Shown piece after piece: positions 1-6,440 of a stretch of DNA of 9,187 bases; the first letter of the stretch is position 1, and each line of letters opens with the position of its first letter. The DNA is from an uncultured Bacteroidota bacterium. GTDB taxonomy: Bacteria > Bacteroidota > Bacteroidia > Chitinophagales > Chitinophagaceae. The notes below the pieces were generated by a model, which was given only the letters and a program-made list of their open reading frames with translations, ran no database searches and was not told the DNA's origin. Location of the stretch: contig CAIWHI010000648.1 of the NCBI GenBank assembly GCA_903912435.1, positions 1 to 9,187 of the forward strand, read 5' to 3'. A program made the position numbers and the translations under genes.

Positions 1-813
1 GTGGAAAATGTAGACACCCTTAAAAAGACCTTACAGCTTAAGATAAAGCAAATGGTCTTCCACGACCAGGAGTATAAATTATCAAGCCCTGTATCTGTAA
101 CTTTGGACATGAAGGTGGCTACTGTTTATAAGGATAGTATTGCCATGCCTTTACAAAAGGTGCAGAAAGGTGATGAAGGAACTGCGGTATCATATGCCGA
201 AGCCCTGAAACACCTTGAGCCTAGACCAGGTGAAAGTGCCGCATCAATCATTGACCGCTTCCCCGACCCTGCCCCTGTAGATGAAATTTATCTGAAACGC
301 AAGGATATTTTAAGCCCCAAGGAAAAGGAACAACTGGAGGAACAAGCCAAACCGATTTCGTACACCAAAATACTATGGGTAACTGCTAGCCTCCTTGGGC
401 TGGTTGTATTGCTTATATTCCTACTGCCCATATTGATATTGCAATATTATAAGACCCGAACTAATAGGGCATCTGCCGAGGCAGATAAGTCTTATTGGGC
501 ATATAGGGCAGCTACATACTACCTGCATATGGTAGGCATTACCAGAGGCAATAGTACTCCTATGCAATATGCAAGGGATGTGGTAGACCCGCAATTCGGC
601 ACGGCATTCACCCAATTCATGAATGTGTACCTCAAAAAGAAGTATGCCAAACAAACCCTAAATGCCCGTGAGCAGGAATTAAGCGCAAGTTTCCTGGCAC
701 CATTCCTTACTACCGTTGCTGGCAAGATAAAGGCGGGTAAGCGCATTTTGGGCTTCCTAAACCCGGTAAGGTGTGCTGGATTTTTTGTGATGCCGGAGGA
801 AGAGGAGAATTAA
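1..813 (+). CDS. C-terminal part of membrane protein with DUF4129-like tail (5' end cut by window)
   Basis: The frame is open from the first base, so the initial GTG is probably an internal valine and the true start lies outside. The visible 270 residues have a hydrophilic first part (1-119), one strong membrane segment (about 122-149), and a cytosolic-looking tail. In the tail, residues about 165-245 show helical YLHMVGITRG, then TP and QYAR, resembling the G-x-x-R...TP-x-x-YA pattern of the DUF4129 domain. That domain ends TgpA-like transglutaminase-fold membrane proteins. No transglutaminase catalytic Cys/His/Asp region is visible; if present it would lie upstream of the window. The protein ends in an acidic MPEEEEN. 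A 196-bp gap separates it from the helicase gene, which has its own likely promoter, so the two need not be cotranscribed. The fold assignment is by pattern only; a generic membrane protein is the alternative. Confidence 0.5.
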   Translation: MENVDTLKKTLQLKIKQMVFHDQEYKLSSPVSVTLDMKVATVYKDSIAMPLQKVQKGDEGTAVSYAEALKHLEPRPGESAASIIDRFPDPAPVDEIYLKRKDILSPKEKEQLEEQAKPISYTKILWVTASLLGLVVLLIFLLPILILQYYKTRTNRASAEADKSYWAYRAATYYLHMVGITRGNSTPMQYARDVVDPQFGTAFTQFMNVYLKKKYAKQTLNAREQELSASFLAPFLTTVAGKIKAGKRILGFLNPVRCAGFFVMPEEEEN

Positions 814-950
814 ATTGATAATAATGCCTCATTGGTTTGATTTACCCACCCATTCAATTTAGTAAAATTTAAAAAGTTAAAGTGTCACATTTGTTCACAG
901 TTTATTATTGTTAATGGCAAGGGATGGCATTTTTTATCATTTATTTGACG

Positions 951-958
951 TACCTTCG
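951..958 (+). promoter_or_regulatory. Candidate -7 box TACCTTCG for the helicase gene
   Basis: TACCTTCG, followed by CA, matches the Bacteroidota -7 pattern TAnnTTTG with one change. It lies 51 bp before the helicase ATG, giving a leader of about 45 nt ending in an A/T-rich stretch. No clear TTTG -33 box lies at the usual distance, so this rests on the -7 box and its position. The rest of 814-1009 shows no gene and no convincing terminator for the upstream gene. Confidence 0.35.
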
Positions 959-1009
959 CATTCGTTTTGCAATTTGGCTTAACATTATTTTTTTAAAAGT
1001 TCTTAATTA

Positions 1010-2797
1010 ATGATTTCTTTTTCATCCTTCCCAATGCGGGAAGAACTGATTCGGGCTATTTCAGACCTTGGCTTTGAGACACCTACTCCTATTCAACAAA
1101 AAGTAATACCTCAATTATTATCGGAGCCCATTGATATTATCGGGCTGGCTCAAACCGGTACAGGGAAGACGGCAGCATACGGCCTGCCATTGCTACATCA
1201 TGTGGATGTAGCCCAAAAACATGTGCAATGCCTGGTGCTTAGTCCCACCCGCGAGCTTTGCATGCAGATACAGGAAGAAATGACCAAATATGGTGCACAC
1301 ATGCGTGGATTGCGCATAACAGCCGTATATGGTGGCGTTTCTATTACCGGACAGATTAAAGATGTAAGGGCAAATCCACAAATAATTGTGGCTACCCCCG
1401 GTCGTCTTATTGACCTGCTGGAGCGTAAAGCACTCTCCCTGGAACACGTTCAATTCGTGGTTCTTGACGAGGCTGACGAAATGCTGAATATGGGTTTCAG
1501 GGAGGATATTGATATCATCCTGAAAAACACCCCTGAGCGTGAACATACCTGGTTGTTCAGCGCAACAATGAGTAATGAGGTACGTGGCATTGCCAAACGC
1601 TTTATGAAAGATTGGAAAGAGTTTGCATCAGGTGCAGCAAATATTACCAACGAAAACATTGACCACCAATACTTTGTGGCCAACCACCACAACCGCTTTG
1701 AAACCCTGCGCAGGTTGCTCGATTTCAATCCGGGTATTTATGGTATCATCTTTACACGTACCAAGCAGGATTGCCAGGAAGTAAGCGAAAAGCTGATGAA
1801 GATGGGCTATCATGTTAGTCCGCTGCATGGTGATATGGACCAAAAAATGCGTAGCAAGGTGATGGACCGCTTCAAGGCCAAACAATTGCAATGTATTGTA
1901 GCTACCGATGTGGCTGCCCGTGGTATAGATGTAAACGATATTACCCACGTTATCAACTACGAATTGCCTGATGACCCCGAGGTTTATACCCACCGTAGTG
2001 GCCGTACTGCCCGCGCAGGTAAATCTGGTATCTGTATGTCTATTGTTTCTCCTAAGCAGATTTCAAATATCAGGCAGATTGAGCGCCTGGTAAAACAGAA
2101 ATTTAATAAGAGCGATATTCCGGATGGTTCAGAAGTGGTTCGTAAACGTTTGTTCTTCTATATGGAGCAGATTGCAAGTGCCGAGCCTAAGGCCGACTTT
2201 GCAAAGCTTTATAAAGATATGATGCATGAGCAGTTTGCCGAAATGGACAAGGACGAACTGATAAGGAAGCTAATTTGGTTGCAACTTAAGGAAACTATTG
2301 ATGCTTACCAGGAAGCCGACGACCTAAATGCCGGTTTTGAAGGTAAAGACAGAGATCGTGGCACAAGGGGCAGCAGGTATACCCGTTTATTCATCAACCT
2401 TGGTGAAAAAGACGGCCTGAACAACCAAAAATTATTAGCTTTCATAGCTGAATCAACCGATATTGACCCTAATACTATTGAGCGCATGACCGTAAGGGAT
2501 ATGAGCAGTTTCTTCAATGTACCGGGCGAAGCAGCAACTTTCATCATCGACCAGCTTTCTAACAAGAAATTCAAGGGCCGCAAGGTGCGCCTTGAAGAAG
2601 CCGACCAACCCCCTATGGGTGGCGGTAGCAGGGGCGAATCGGGCGGAAGGCCACGTCCTTCTTCTGGTCCACGCTTTGCAGGTGGCGAAGGAAGGTCTTT
2701 CGGCGGTGGCCGTGACCGTGATGGTGGTGGCCGCGATGGCGGAAGAGAAGCCAGCAGGGAATCATCTTATAAAGGTGGTGGTAGGAAGAGATATTAG
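1010..2797 (+). CDS. DEAD-box ATP-dependent RNA helicase (DeaD/CsdA-like) with DbpA-type RNA-binding domain and RGG-like tail
   Basis: This is a 595-residue RNA helicase that unwinds RNA duplexes using ATP; family members act in ribosome assembly, mRNA decay and cold adaptation. All core motifs are visible: Q motif around GFETPTPIQ (21-29), Walker A AQTGTGKT (47-54), PTREL (79-83), TPGR (129-132), DEAD (153-156), SAT (184-186), IIFTRTK (246-252), ATDVAARGID (298-307) and HRSGRTARAG (328-337). Residues about 455-530 fit the DbpA RNA-binding domain (YTRLFINLGEKDGL, then the AATFIIDQL helix and KGRKVRLEE). The last 60 residues are rich in Gly, Arg and Ser, a low-complexity RNA-binding tail typical of Bacteroidota homologues. 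The ATG at 1010 puts the Q motif at the normal distance. The gene ends TAG just before the heptad repeat and terminator, and looks monocistronic. The family call is very secure; a cold-shock role is inferred from family. Confidence 0.96.
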   Translation: MISFSSFPMREELIRAISDLGFETPTPIQQKVIPQLLSEPIDIIGLAQTGTGKTAAYGLPLLHHVDVAQKHVQCLVLSPTRELCMQIQEEMTKYGAHMRGLRITAVYGGVSITGQIKDVRANPQIIVATPGRLIDLLERKALSLEHVQFVVLDEADEMLNMGFREDIDIILKNTPEREHTWLFSATMSNEVRGIAKRFMKDWKEFASGAANITNENIDHQYFVANHHNRFETLRRLLDFNPGIYGIIFTRTKQDCQEVSEKLMKMGYHVSPLHGDMDQKMRSKVMDRFKAKQLQCIVATDVAARGIDVNDITHVINYELPDDPEVYTHRSGRTARAGKSGICMSIVSPKQISNIRQIERLVKQKFNKSDIPDGSEVVRKRLFFYMEQIASAEPKADFAKLYKDMMHEQFAEMDKDELIRKLIWLQLKETIDAYQEADDLNAGFEGKDRDRGTRGSRYTRLFINLGEKDGLNNQKLLAFIAESTDIDPNTIERMTVRDMSSFFNVPGEAATFIIDQLSNKKFKGRKVRLEEADQPPMGGGSRGESGGRPRPSSGPRFAGGEGRSFGGGRDRDGGGRDGGREASRESSYKGGGRKRY

Positions 2798-2805
2798 TCT
2801 TTTCG

Positions 2806-2838
2806 AGTCTAAAGTTGAGAGTAGAAAGTAGAAAGACG
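2806..2838 (+). repeat. Left arm of inverted heptad-repeat pair
   Basis: Four consecutive 7-mers can be read: AGTCTAA, AGTTGAG, AGTAGAA, AGTAGAA, followed by AGACG. The last 19 bases (2820-2838) are the exact reverse complement of 3000-3018, and the first two heptads pair imperfectly with the rest of the right arm. The arm starts 9 bp after the helicase stop codon. Confidence 0.8.
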
Positions 2839-2926
2839 TTTCTTAGTAAATAGGCGAAGTGGAATATTATTCAGGTTGGCTATTTAACCATTTACGAGTA
2901 CAATTTACTTTATAGCTTTAAGAATA

Positions 2927-2967
2927 TTAAATAACAATGCCTCCATTTTGGAGGCATTGTTATTTAA
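2927..2967. terminator. Bidirectional intrinsic terminator between convergent genes
   Basis: Arms 2927-2944 and 2950-2967 are perfect 18-nt inverted repeats around the 5-nt loop ATTTT. The core is AATGCCTCC/GGAGGCATT with A/T-rich outer pairs, so a U-rich run ends the hairpin on either strand. It sits midway between the helicase (plus) and the hydrolase (minus) and could serve both. Confidence 0.85.
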
Positions 2968-2999
2968 TGAAAATGTCTAGACCTTTCATTACTAAAATC

Positions 3000-3663
<664 letters not shown>

Positions 3664-3739
3664 AGACTAAAATTATAAAAAATCTAGATTATTGTCCTAA
3701 TAATTCATGGTTTTAGCTAGAATATGTAAATTGATTTGG

Positions 3740-3771
3740 TCTGTGTTAAAAACCCGAAGATTCTGTGTTAA
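3740..3771. repeat. Pair of 10-bp direct repeats TCTGTGTTAA across the IS right boundary
   Basis: TCTGTGTTAA occurs at 3740-3749 (outside the IS) and at 3762-3771 (just inside it), 22 bp apart in the same orientation. The inner copy covers the IS terminus read by the proposed left donor guide. Confidence 0.7.
3746..3759 (+). repeat. Half of the repeat copy split by the IS (transposase 3' side)
   Basis: TTAAAAACCCGA is followed by core AG. Joined directly to 5192-5207 it gives AACCCGAAGGGTTGATATTA, which matches the repeat read on the minus strand of 5270-5290 at 19 of 21 positions when one further A is included upstream. Confidence 0.7.
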
Positions 3772-3820
3772 TTTCCAAGTCTTTCTAGCAAGTTATTTCG
3801 TATTTTTGGTTTCAAGGCGG

Positions 3821-4921
3821 CTATATGTCAGCCTGCATAGAGAGTAGTCCTAATGGGCTATTCTCTATTTTTAGTGCATCCTTTAATTCTTGTTTCCGTT
3901 TAGTTTCTTTTTGTAAATATTCAATATCAAATGGCTTCTTAGTTGAATAGATCGTATATGTCATTTCCAGGAGCTTTCTTTGGACCGCCACAGTTCCCTT
4001 CATTTTTATACCGGTTTTACCCGTAATGGTGGTAAATGTTGCTTTGTATCGCTCTGTATGCCTTATAGCTGCTAATGCAGGTAGGTGCATAGCCTTTCGC
4101 AAGTGCTTGTTGCCTCTTTTAGATATATGTGGCTTCCCTTTTACTGATGTTCCTGATTCCTTTTCTTTTACATCCAGACCAGCAAAACTTGTTAGTTGAC
4201 GCTTGTTGTGTATTAAAGAAAAACCATCAGTTTCAGCCAAAACAGTTACTGCGGTTAATAGACCTACGCCTGGCACTGTTGTAATCAACTTAGTTGCTGC
4301 TGCAACTTCACTGTTATTGTTGTTTATTTCAGTTATCTCTGTCATTATTTCCTTGATTTGCTTGTTGAGCATAACAAGTCGGGCCTTGATCCTCTTTAAT
4401 GTTTTTTCATTTGGATAGGCCTCAGTCTCTTCTGCATGTAACTGATTTTTATTCATGCTCCTTTCCTGTATCAATTGATCCCGTTCTCGAGTAATTTGCC
4501 TCAATTCTTTGTATGCCTTTTGTGGTGGAATCCAATTAGTCATTTTTTTCTCAAGGCCAAATTGTGTGATAGCAGCAGACATTGATTTGTCAGTAACCGT
4601 TTTGCCTTCAAGGGTTTTGAAGAAGTTAGTAATCTTATTAGGCATTACTATACTTACAGTATAAGCTTTGTTTGAAAGATAATACGCCAAAGACTCATGA
4701 TATACCCCTGTAGCCTCCATTACAAATCGAAGCGGCATATCTGCCTGAGTATGTTTTTTGACCCATAAAATCAGTGCAGCAAAGCCCTTTTCATTGTTTT
4801 TAAATGTCTTATACGCGTATAAGTGCGTGGCAGCTTCCTGATCCATATTGCCCAGATAAACGTCTATTTCTTTATGGGCAATATCTATTCCTACAACCTG
4901 TTTTAAAAGCTTTTTTGTCAT
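3821..4921 (-). CDS. IS110-family transposase (RuvC-like DEDD N-domain, Tnp C-domain)
   Basis: IS110 enzymes recombine donor and target DNA using an RuvC-like domain and a serine-containing C-terminal domain, guided by a structured RNA. I chose the ATG at 4921 (366 residues): it leaves 11 residues before the GIDIAHKEID strand, normal for the family, whereas the frame-extending GTG at 4945 abuts the proposed bridge RNA. Numbering from that GTG: Asp21 (GID), Glu77 (VMEATGVY), Asp119 (KTVTDK), a coiled-coil-rich linker (about 150-215), helix-hairpin-helix-like TTVPGVG (222-228), SFAGLD (253-258), SGTSVKG (264-270) and ISKRGNKHLR (274-283), which carry the Tnp-domain signature. The fourth acidic residue expected three after Asp119 is Met122. 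The bases 4926-4945, just before the ATG, form an imperfect hairpin (GTGGA...TCCAC). The frame is unbroken, so the enzyme may be active. Confidence 0.93.
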   Translation of the reverse strand: MTKKLLKQVVGIDIAHKEIDVYLGNMDQEAATHLYAYKTFKNNEKGFAALILWVKKHTQADMPLRFVMEATGVYHESLAYYLSNKAYTVSIVMPNKITNFFKTLEGKTVTDKSMSAAITQFGLEKKMTNWIPPQKAYKELRQITRERDQLIQERSMNKNQLHAEETEAYPNEKTLKRIKARLVMLNKQIKEIMTEITEINNNNSEVAAATKLITTVPGVGLLTAVTVLAETDGFSLIHNKRQLTSFAGLDVKEKESGTSVKGKPHISKRGNKHLRKAMHLPALAAIRHTERYKATFTTITGKTGIKMKGTVAVQRKLLEMTYTIYSTKKPFDIEYLQKETKRKQELKDALKIENSPLGLLSMQADI

Positions 4922-4945
4922 TATTGTGGATTTTAAAATCTCCAC

Positions 4946-5119
4946 GAGTGAAAACCCTTCTTCGTTTTTCCTCCTGCTGGTTATTCTGGATATACATCTA
5001 TTGCGGTATTCCTTACATTCTGTTCAAACTCAAAAAGGTAAAAAAGAATGAGGCTTTATCTTCGGGACAACATGCTTAGAGCTGTTTGAGGGTTGATGTG
5101 CTCTCATTCTTTTTCACTC
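4946..5119 (-). ncRNA. Candidate bridge RNA of the IS110 element
   Basis: Read on the minus strand, GAGTGAAAA (5119-5111) pairs with TTTTCACTC (4954-4946), closing a 174-nt RNA. Target loop: a 12-bp stem (5103-5114 with 5041-5052) encloses AUCAACCCU (5097-5089), an apical hairpin (5083-5086 with 5069-5072 and 5081-5082 with 5074-5075, one bulge), then CCCGAAG (5066-5060). The first is identical to the left IS flank plus core; the second is complementary to core plus right flank. Donor loop: stem CCUUUUU/AAGAAGG (5032-5038 with 4956-4962, one G-U) encloses ACAGAAU (5023-5017), identical to the IS right terminus. It also holds an apical hairpin (5006-5012 with 4988-4995) and AGGAG (4975-4971), complementary to core plus the first three bases of the left terminus. 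The two terminal and 12-bp stems compete for four A residues (5111-5114). The IS621 architecture is established knowledge; expression here is inferred. Confidence 0.8.
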
Positions 5120-5153
5120 ATAGAAATCATTTTTTAGAAATGCTATTTATACT

Positions 5154-5183
5154 TAAATGTAGTATTTACATTTTGAACACAAA
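5154..5183 (-). promoter_or_regulatory. Promoter in the IS left end driving bridge RNA and transposase
   Basis: On the minus strand TTTG (5183-5180) is followed after 18 nt by TACATTTA (5161-5154), close to the Bacteroidota pattern TTTG...TAnnTTTG. Transcription would begin about 30 nt before the closing stem of the bridge RNA and could continue into the transposase. The -33 box is only about 7 bp inside the IS boundary. Confidence 0.55.
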
Positions 5184-5189
5184 CATAGG

Positions 5190-5211
5190 AGGGTTGATAT
5201 TATTATAGACC
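5190..5211 (+). repeat. Other half of the repeat copy split by the IS (transposase 5' side)
   Basis: Core AG is followed by GGTTGATATTATTATAGACC. With the upstream GG, 5188-5202 reads GGAGGGTTGATATTA, one base different from GGAGGGGTGATATTA at 5238-5252, exactly 50 bp further on. Confidence 0.7.
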
Positions 5212-5220
5212 TTGATTTCC

Positions 5221-5307
5221 CCAAGCATAAAAACCCGGGAGGGGTGATATTAACATATTATATATAAAATAATATCACCCCTACGGGTTTGAATTTTTAT
5301 GCCTTGG
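5221..5307. repeat. REP-like long palindrome of the family targeted by the IS
   Basis: A hairpin of about 87 nt. AGGGGTGATATTA (5240-5252) pairs perfectly with 5270-5282 around a 17-nt A/T-only-like loop. After a small internal loop AAACCCG (5231-5237) pairs with CGGGTTT (5284-5290), and outer CCAAG/CATAAA segments pair with ATG/CCTTGG ends. Each arm contains a CCC-Gnn-AGGGG core. It resembles the broad class of GTAGGGG...CCCCTAC dispersed palindromes. No U-run follows, so it is not a typical terminator. Confidence 0.8.
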
Positions 5308-5345
5308 CCTTGTTCATCTAGATAGATTATAACTTAAAAAATCAT

Positions 5346-5353
5346 TATCTTTA
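5346..5353 (+). promoter_or_regulatory. Candidate -7 box TATCTTTA for the Rpn gene
   Basis: TATCTTTA matches TAnnTTTG at seven of eight positions and lies 21 bp before the ATG at 5374. This implies a very short leader with no Shine-Dalgarno sequence. No clear -33 box was found. Confidence 0.4.
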
Positions 5354-5373
5354 CCAATCTCCGTTGACTACCA

Positions 5374-6294
5374 ATGATTATAGCGAATCCGATATATGAC
5401 ACAGTTTTTAAACAATTGTTGAGCAATAATGAGGTTGCACATATTTTCATTAGCACGATATTGCAAGAGAATGTGGTAGAAGTTGCGCCTAAGCCTTTTG
5501 AAATAATCTTTGACAAAGAAGGTAAAGAAATAGACCAGTCAATAAGTGTAGCAATCTTCCAACTAGATTTTGTAGCTACTATAAAAACTGAGTCTGGAGA
5601 ACTTAAAAAGGTATTTATTGAAATTCAAAAGACAAGGAAGTTCATTAATCACCTTAGATTTAGAAATTATAATAGAAGGCTTAACATTACTGATGAGGAT
5701 GTATATGATGCAGGAGGGAATAAAAAAGAATCACTGCCTATTATAAAAATATACCTGTTTGGGTTTGAGTTAAAAAACATCAAAGCCCCAGCCATAAAAG
5801 TAGGTCATGAGATTATTGACCTGATAACTCAAAAGATTATTACTGTAAAGGATGAGTTTATAGAAAAGCTTAACCAGGGTTGCTATGTAGTTCAGATTTC
5901 GAGAATTGATGGCAAATTGCAAACCAAGCTGGAAAAGCTGCTTACATTTTTTGAACAGGATTATTTTGTTGACGAAACAGGTGATATAAAAGAATACAAT
6001 TATCCTATTGACGATGCGGATATAAACCTTGTGGCTGATGCACTTCGTCTTGCCTATACCGACCAAGACAGCCGAAGGAGAATGGAGGCAGAGCGTGAAT
6101 CTTTTCGGGTCTTTAATCTTGCAGTTGAAGAAGAATCAAAAGGGATAAAAGAGAAATTAGTTGAAAAGGATAAGATTATTGAGGAAAAAGAAAGAGCATT
6201 AGAATTGGAGAGAAAAGCAAGAGAGGACGCTGATAATGCTTTAGCTCAGAGCTTGAGGGAAATTGCCGAACTAAAAGCAAAACTAAAAGGGTAG
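5374..6294 (+). CDS. Rpn / PDDEXK_2 family nuclease (recombination-promoting nuclease, 'putative transposase')
   Basis: The 306-residue protein fits the PD-(D/E)XK nuclease family PDDEXK_2, whose Rpn members are DNA nucleases linked to recombination and phage defence. The N-terminus NPIYDTVFKQLL with Asp9 and Glu20 matches the family opening. The core has Asp65 (QLDFVAT), then Glu83 and Gln85 in FIEIQKT, the usual D...E-x-Q version of the motif. HLRFRNYNRRL (93-103) and LPIIKIYLFGFEL (121-133) follow. From about 235 to the end the sequence is charged and predicted coiled coil (EEKERALELERKAREDAD), typical of Rpn tails and perhaps for oligomerisation. The gene starts 66 bp after a long palindrome and 182 bp from the IS110 end, and is followed by its own hairpin-U terminator. 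It is complete and unbroken. The biological substrate is unknown. Confidence 0.88.
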   Translation: MIIANPIYDTVFKQLLSNNEVAHIFISTILQENVVEVAPKPFEIIFDKEGKEIDQSISVAIFQLDFVATIKTESGELKKVFIEIQKTRKFINHLRFRNYNRRLNITDEDVYDAGGNKKESLPIIKIYLFGFELKNIKAPAIKVGHEIIDLITQKIITVKDEFIEKLNQGCYVVQISRIDGKLQTKLEKLLTFFEQDYFVDETGDIKEYNYPIDDADINLVADALRLAYTDQDSRRRMEAERESFRVFNLAVEEESKGIKEKLVEKDKIIEEKERALELERKAREDADNALAQSLREIAELKAKLKG

Positions 6295-6303
6295 GAAGCC
6301 TAT

Positions 6304-6325
6304 ATAATAGTTTTGACACTATTAT
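6304..6325. repeat. A/T-rich hairpin after the Rpn gene
   Basis: ATAATAGT (6304-6311) pairs with ACTATTAT (6318-6325) around TTTGAC, 10 bp after the Rpn stop codon. There is no T-run after it, so its role as a terminator is doubtful; it may protect the mRNA 3' end. Confidence 0.4.
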
Positions 6326-6393
6326 CAATCAATTACTTTCCTGTTTAATAATCTACAGGTAGATGGCGATTAAAATATCGTTTACTACCAGGG

Positions 6394-6437
6394 CCAGATA
6401 AAATCCCCTGCTGTAAGCGAATTCTATCTGGTTTTTT
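6394..6437 (+). terminator. Intrinsic terminator of the Rpn gene
   Basis: CCAGATA (6394-6400) pairs with TATCTGG (6425-6431), with an inner GCT/AGC, and is followed by TTTTTT (6432-6437) on the plus strand. The 24-nt loop makes it weaker than a classic terminator. It lies 100 bp after the Rpn stop and just before the end of the convergent glycosyltransferase gene. Confidence 0.55.
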
Positions 6438-6440
6438 AGC

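Larger units (their letters stand above)
3758..5191 (-). mobile_element. Complete IS110-group insertion sequence with bridge-RNA region
   Basis: The element contains an intact IS110 transposase on the minus strand, a long non-coding left end (about 270 bp upstream of the transposase ATG) and a short right end (about 61 bp), the layout of the IS110 group. Boundaries were set from proposed guide matches. The core dinucleotide, CT on the transposase strand, is AG at 3758-3759 and again at 5190-5191, giving 1432 bp with one core copy. No terminal inverted repeats or target-site duplication beyond the core are seen, as expected for this family. Excising it joins 3757 to 5190 and restores a repeat like the intact one at 5221-5307. 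Family membership is secure; the exact ends are inferred but backed by four guide-to-DNA matches. Confidence 0.85.

Noticed and set aside
904..940. Terminator between the first gene and the helicase gene
   Set aside because: ATGGCA occurs twice as a direct repeat before a T-run, but it does not form a hairpin.
2517..2831. 104-residue frame overlapping the end of the helicase gene
   Set aside because: It is a frame-shifted reading of the helicase C-terminus and the heptad arm, with no family features.
4203..4418. Plus-strand frames inside the transposase, glycosyltransferase, phosphoesterase and hydrolase genes
   Set aside because: They are antisense shadows with no recognisable motifs; the minus-strand genes are clear.
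3758..5191. Terminal inverted repeats or a long target-site duplication for the IS
   Set aside because: None was found beyond the shared two-base core, which agrees with IS110-family biology.
5221..5307. Intrinsic terminator
   Set aside because: The hairpin is strong but no U-run follows on either strand, and no gene ends into it; a dispersed palindromic repeat fits better.
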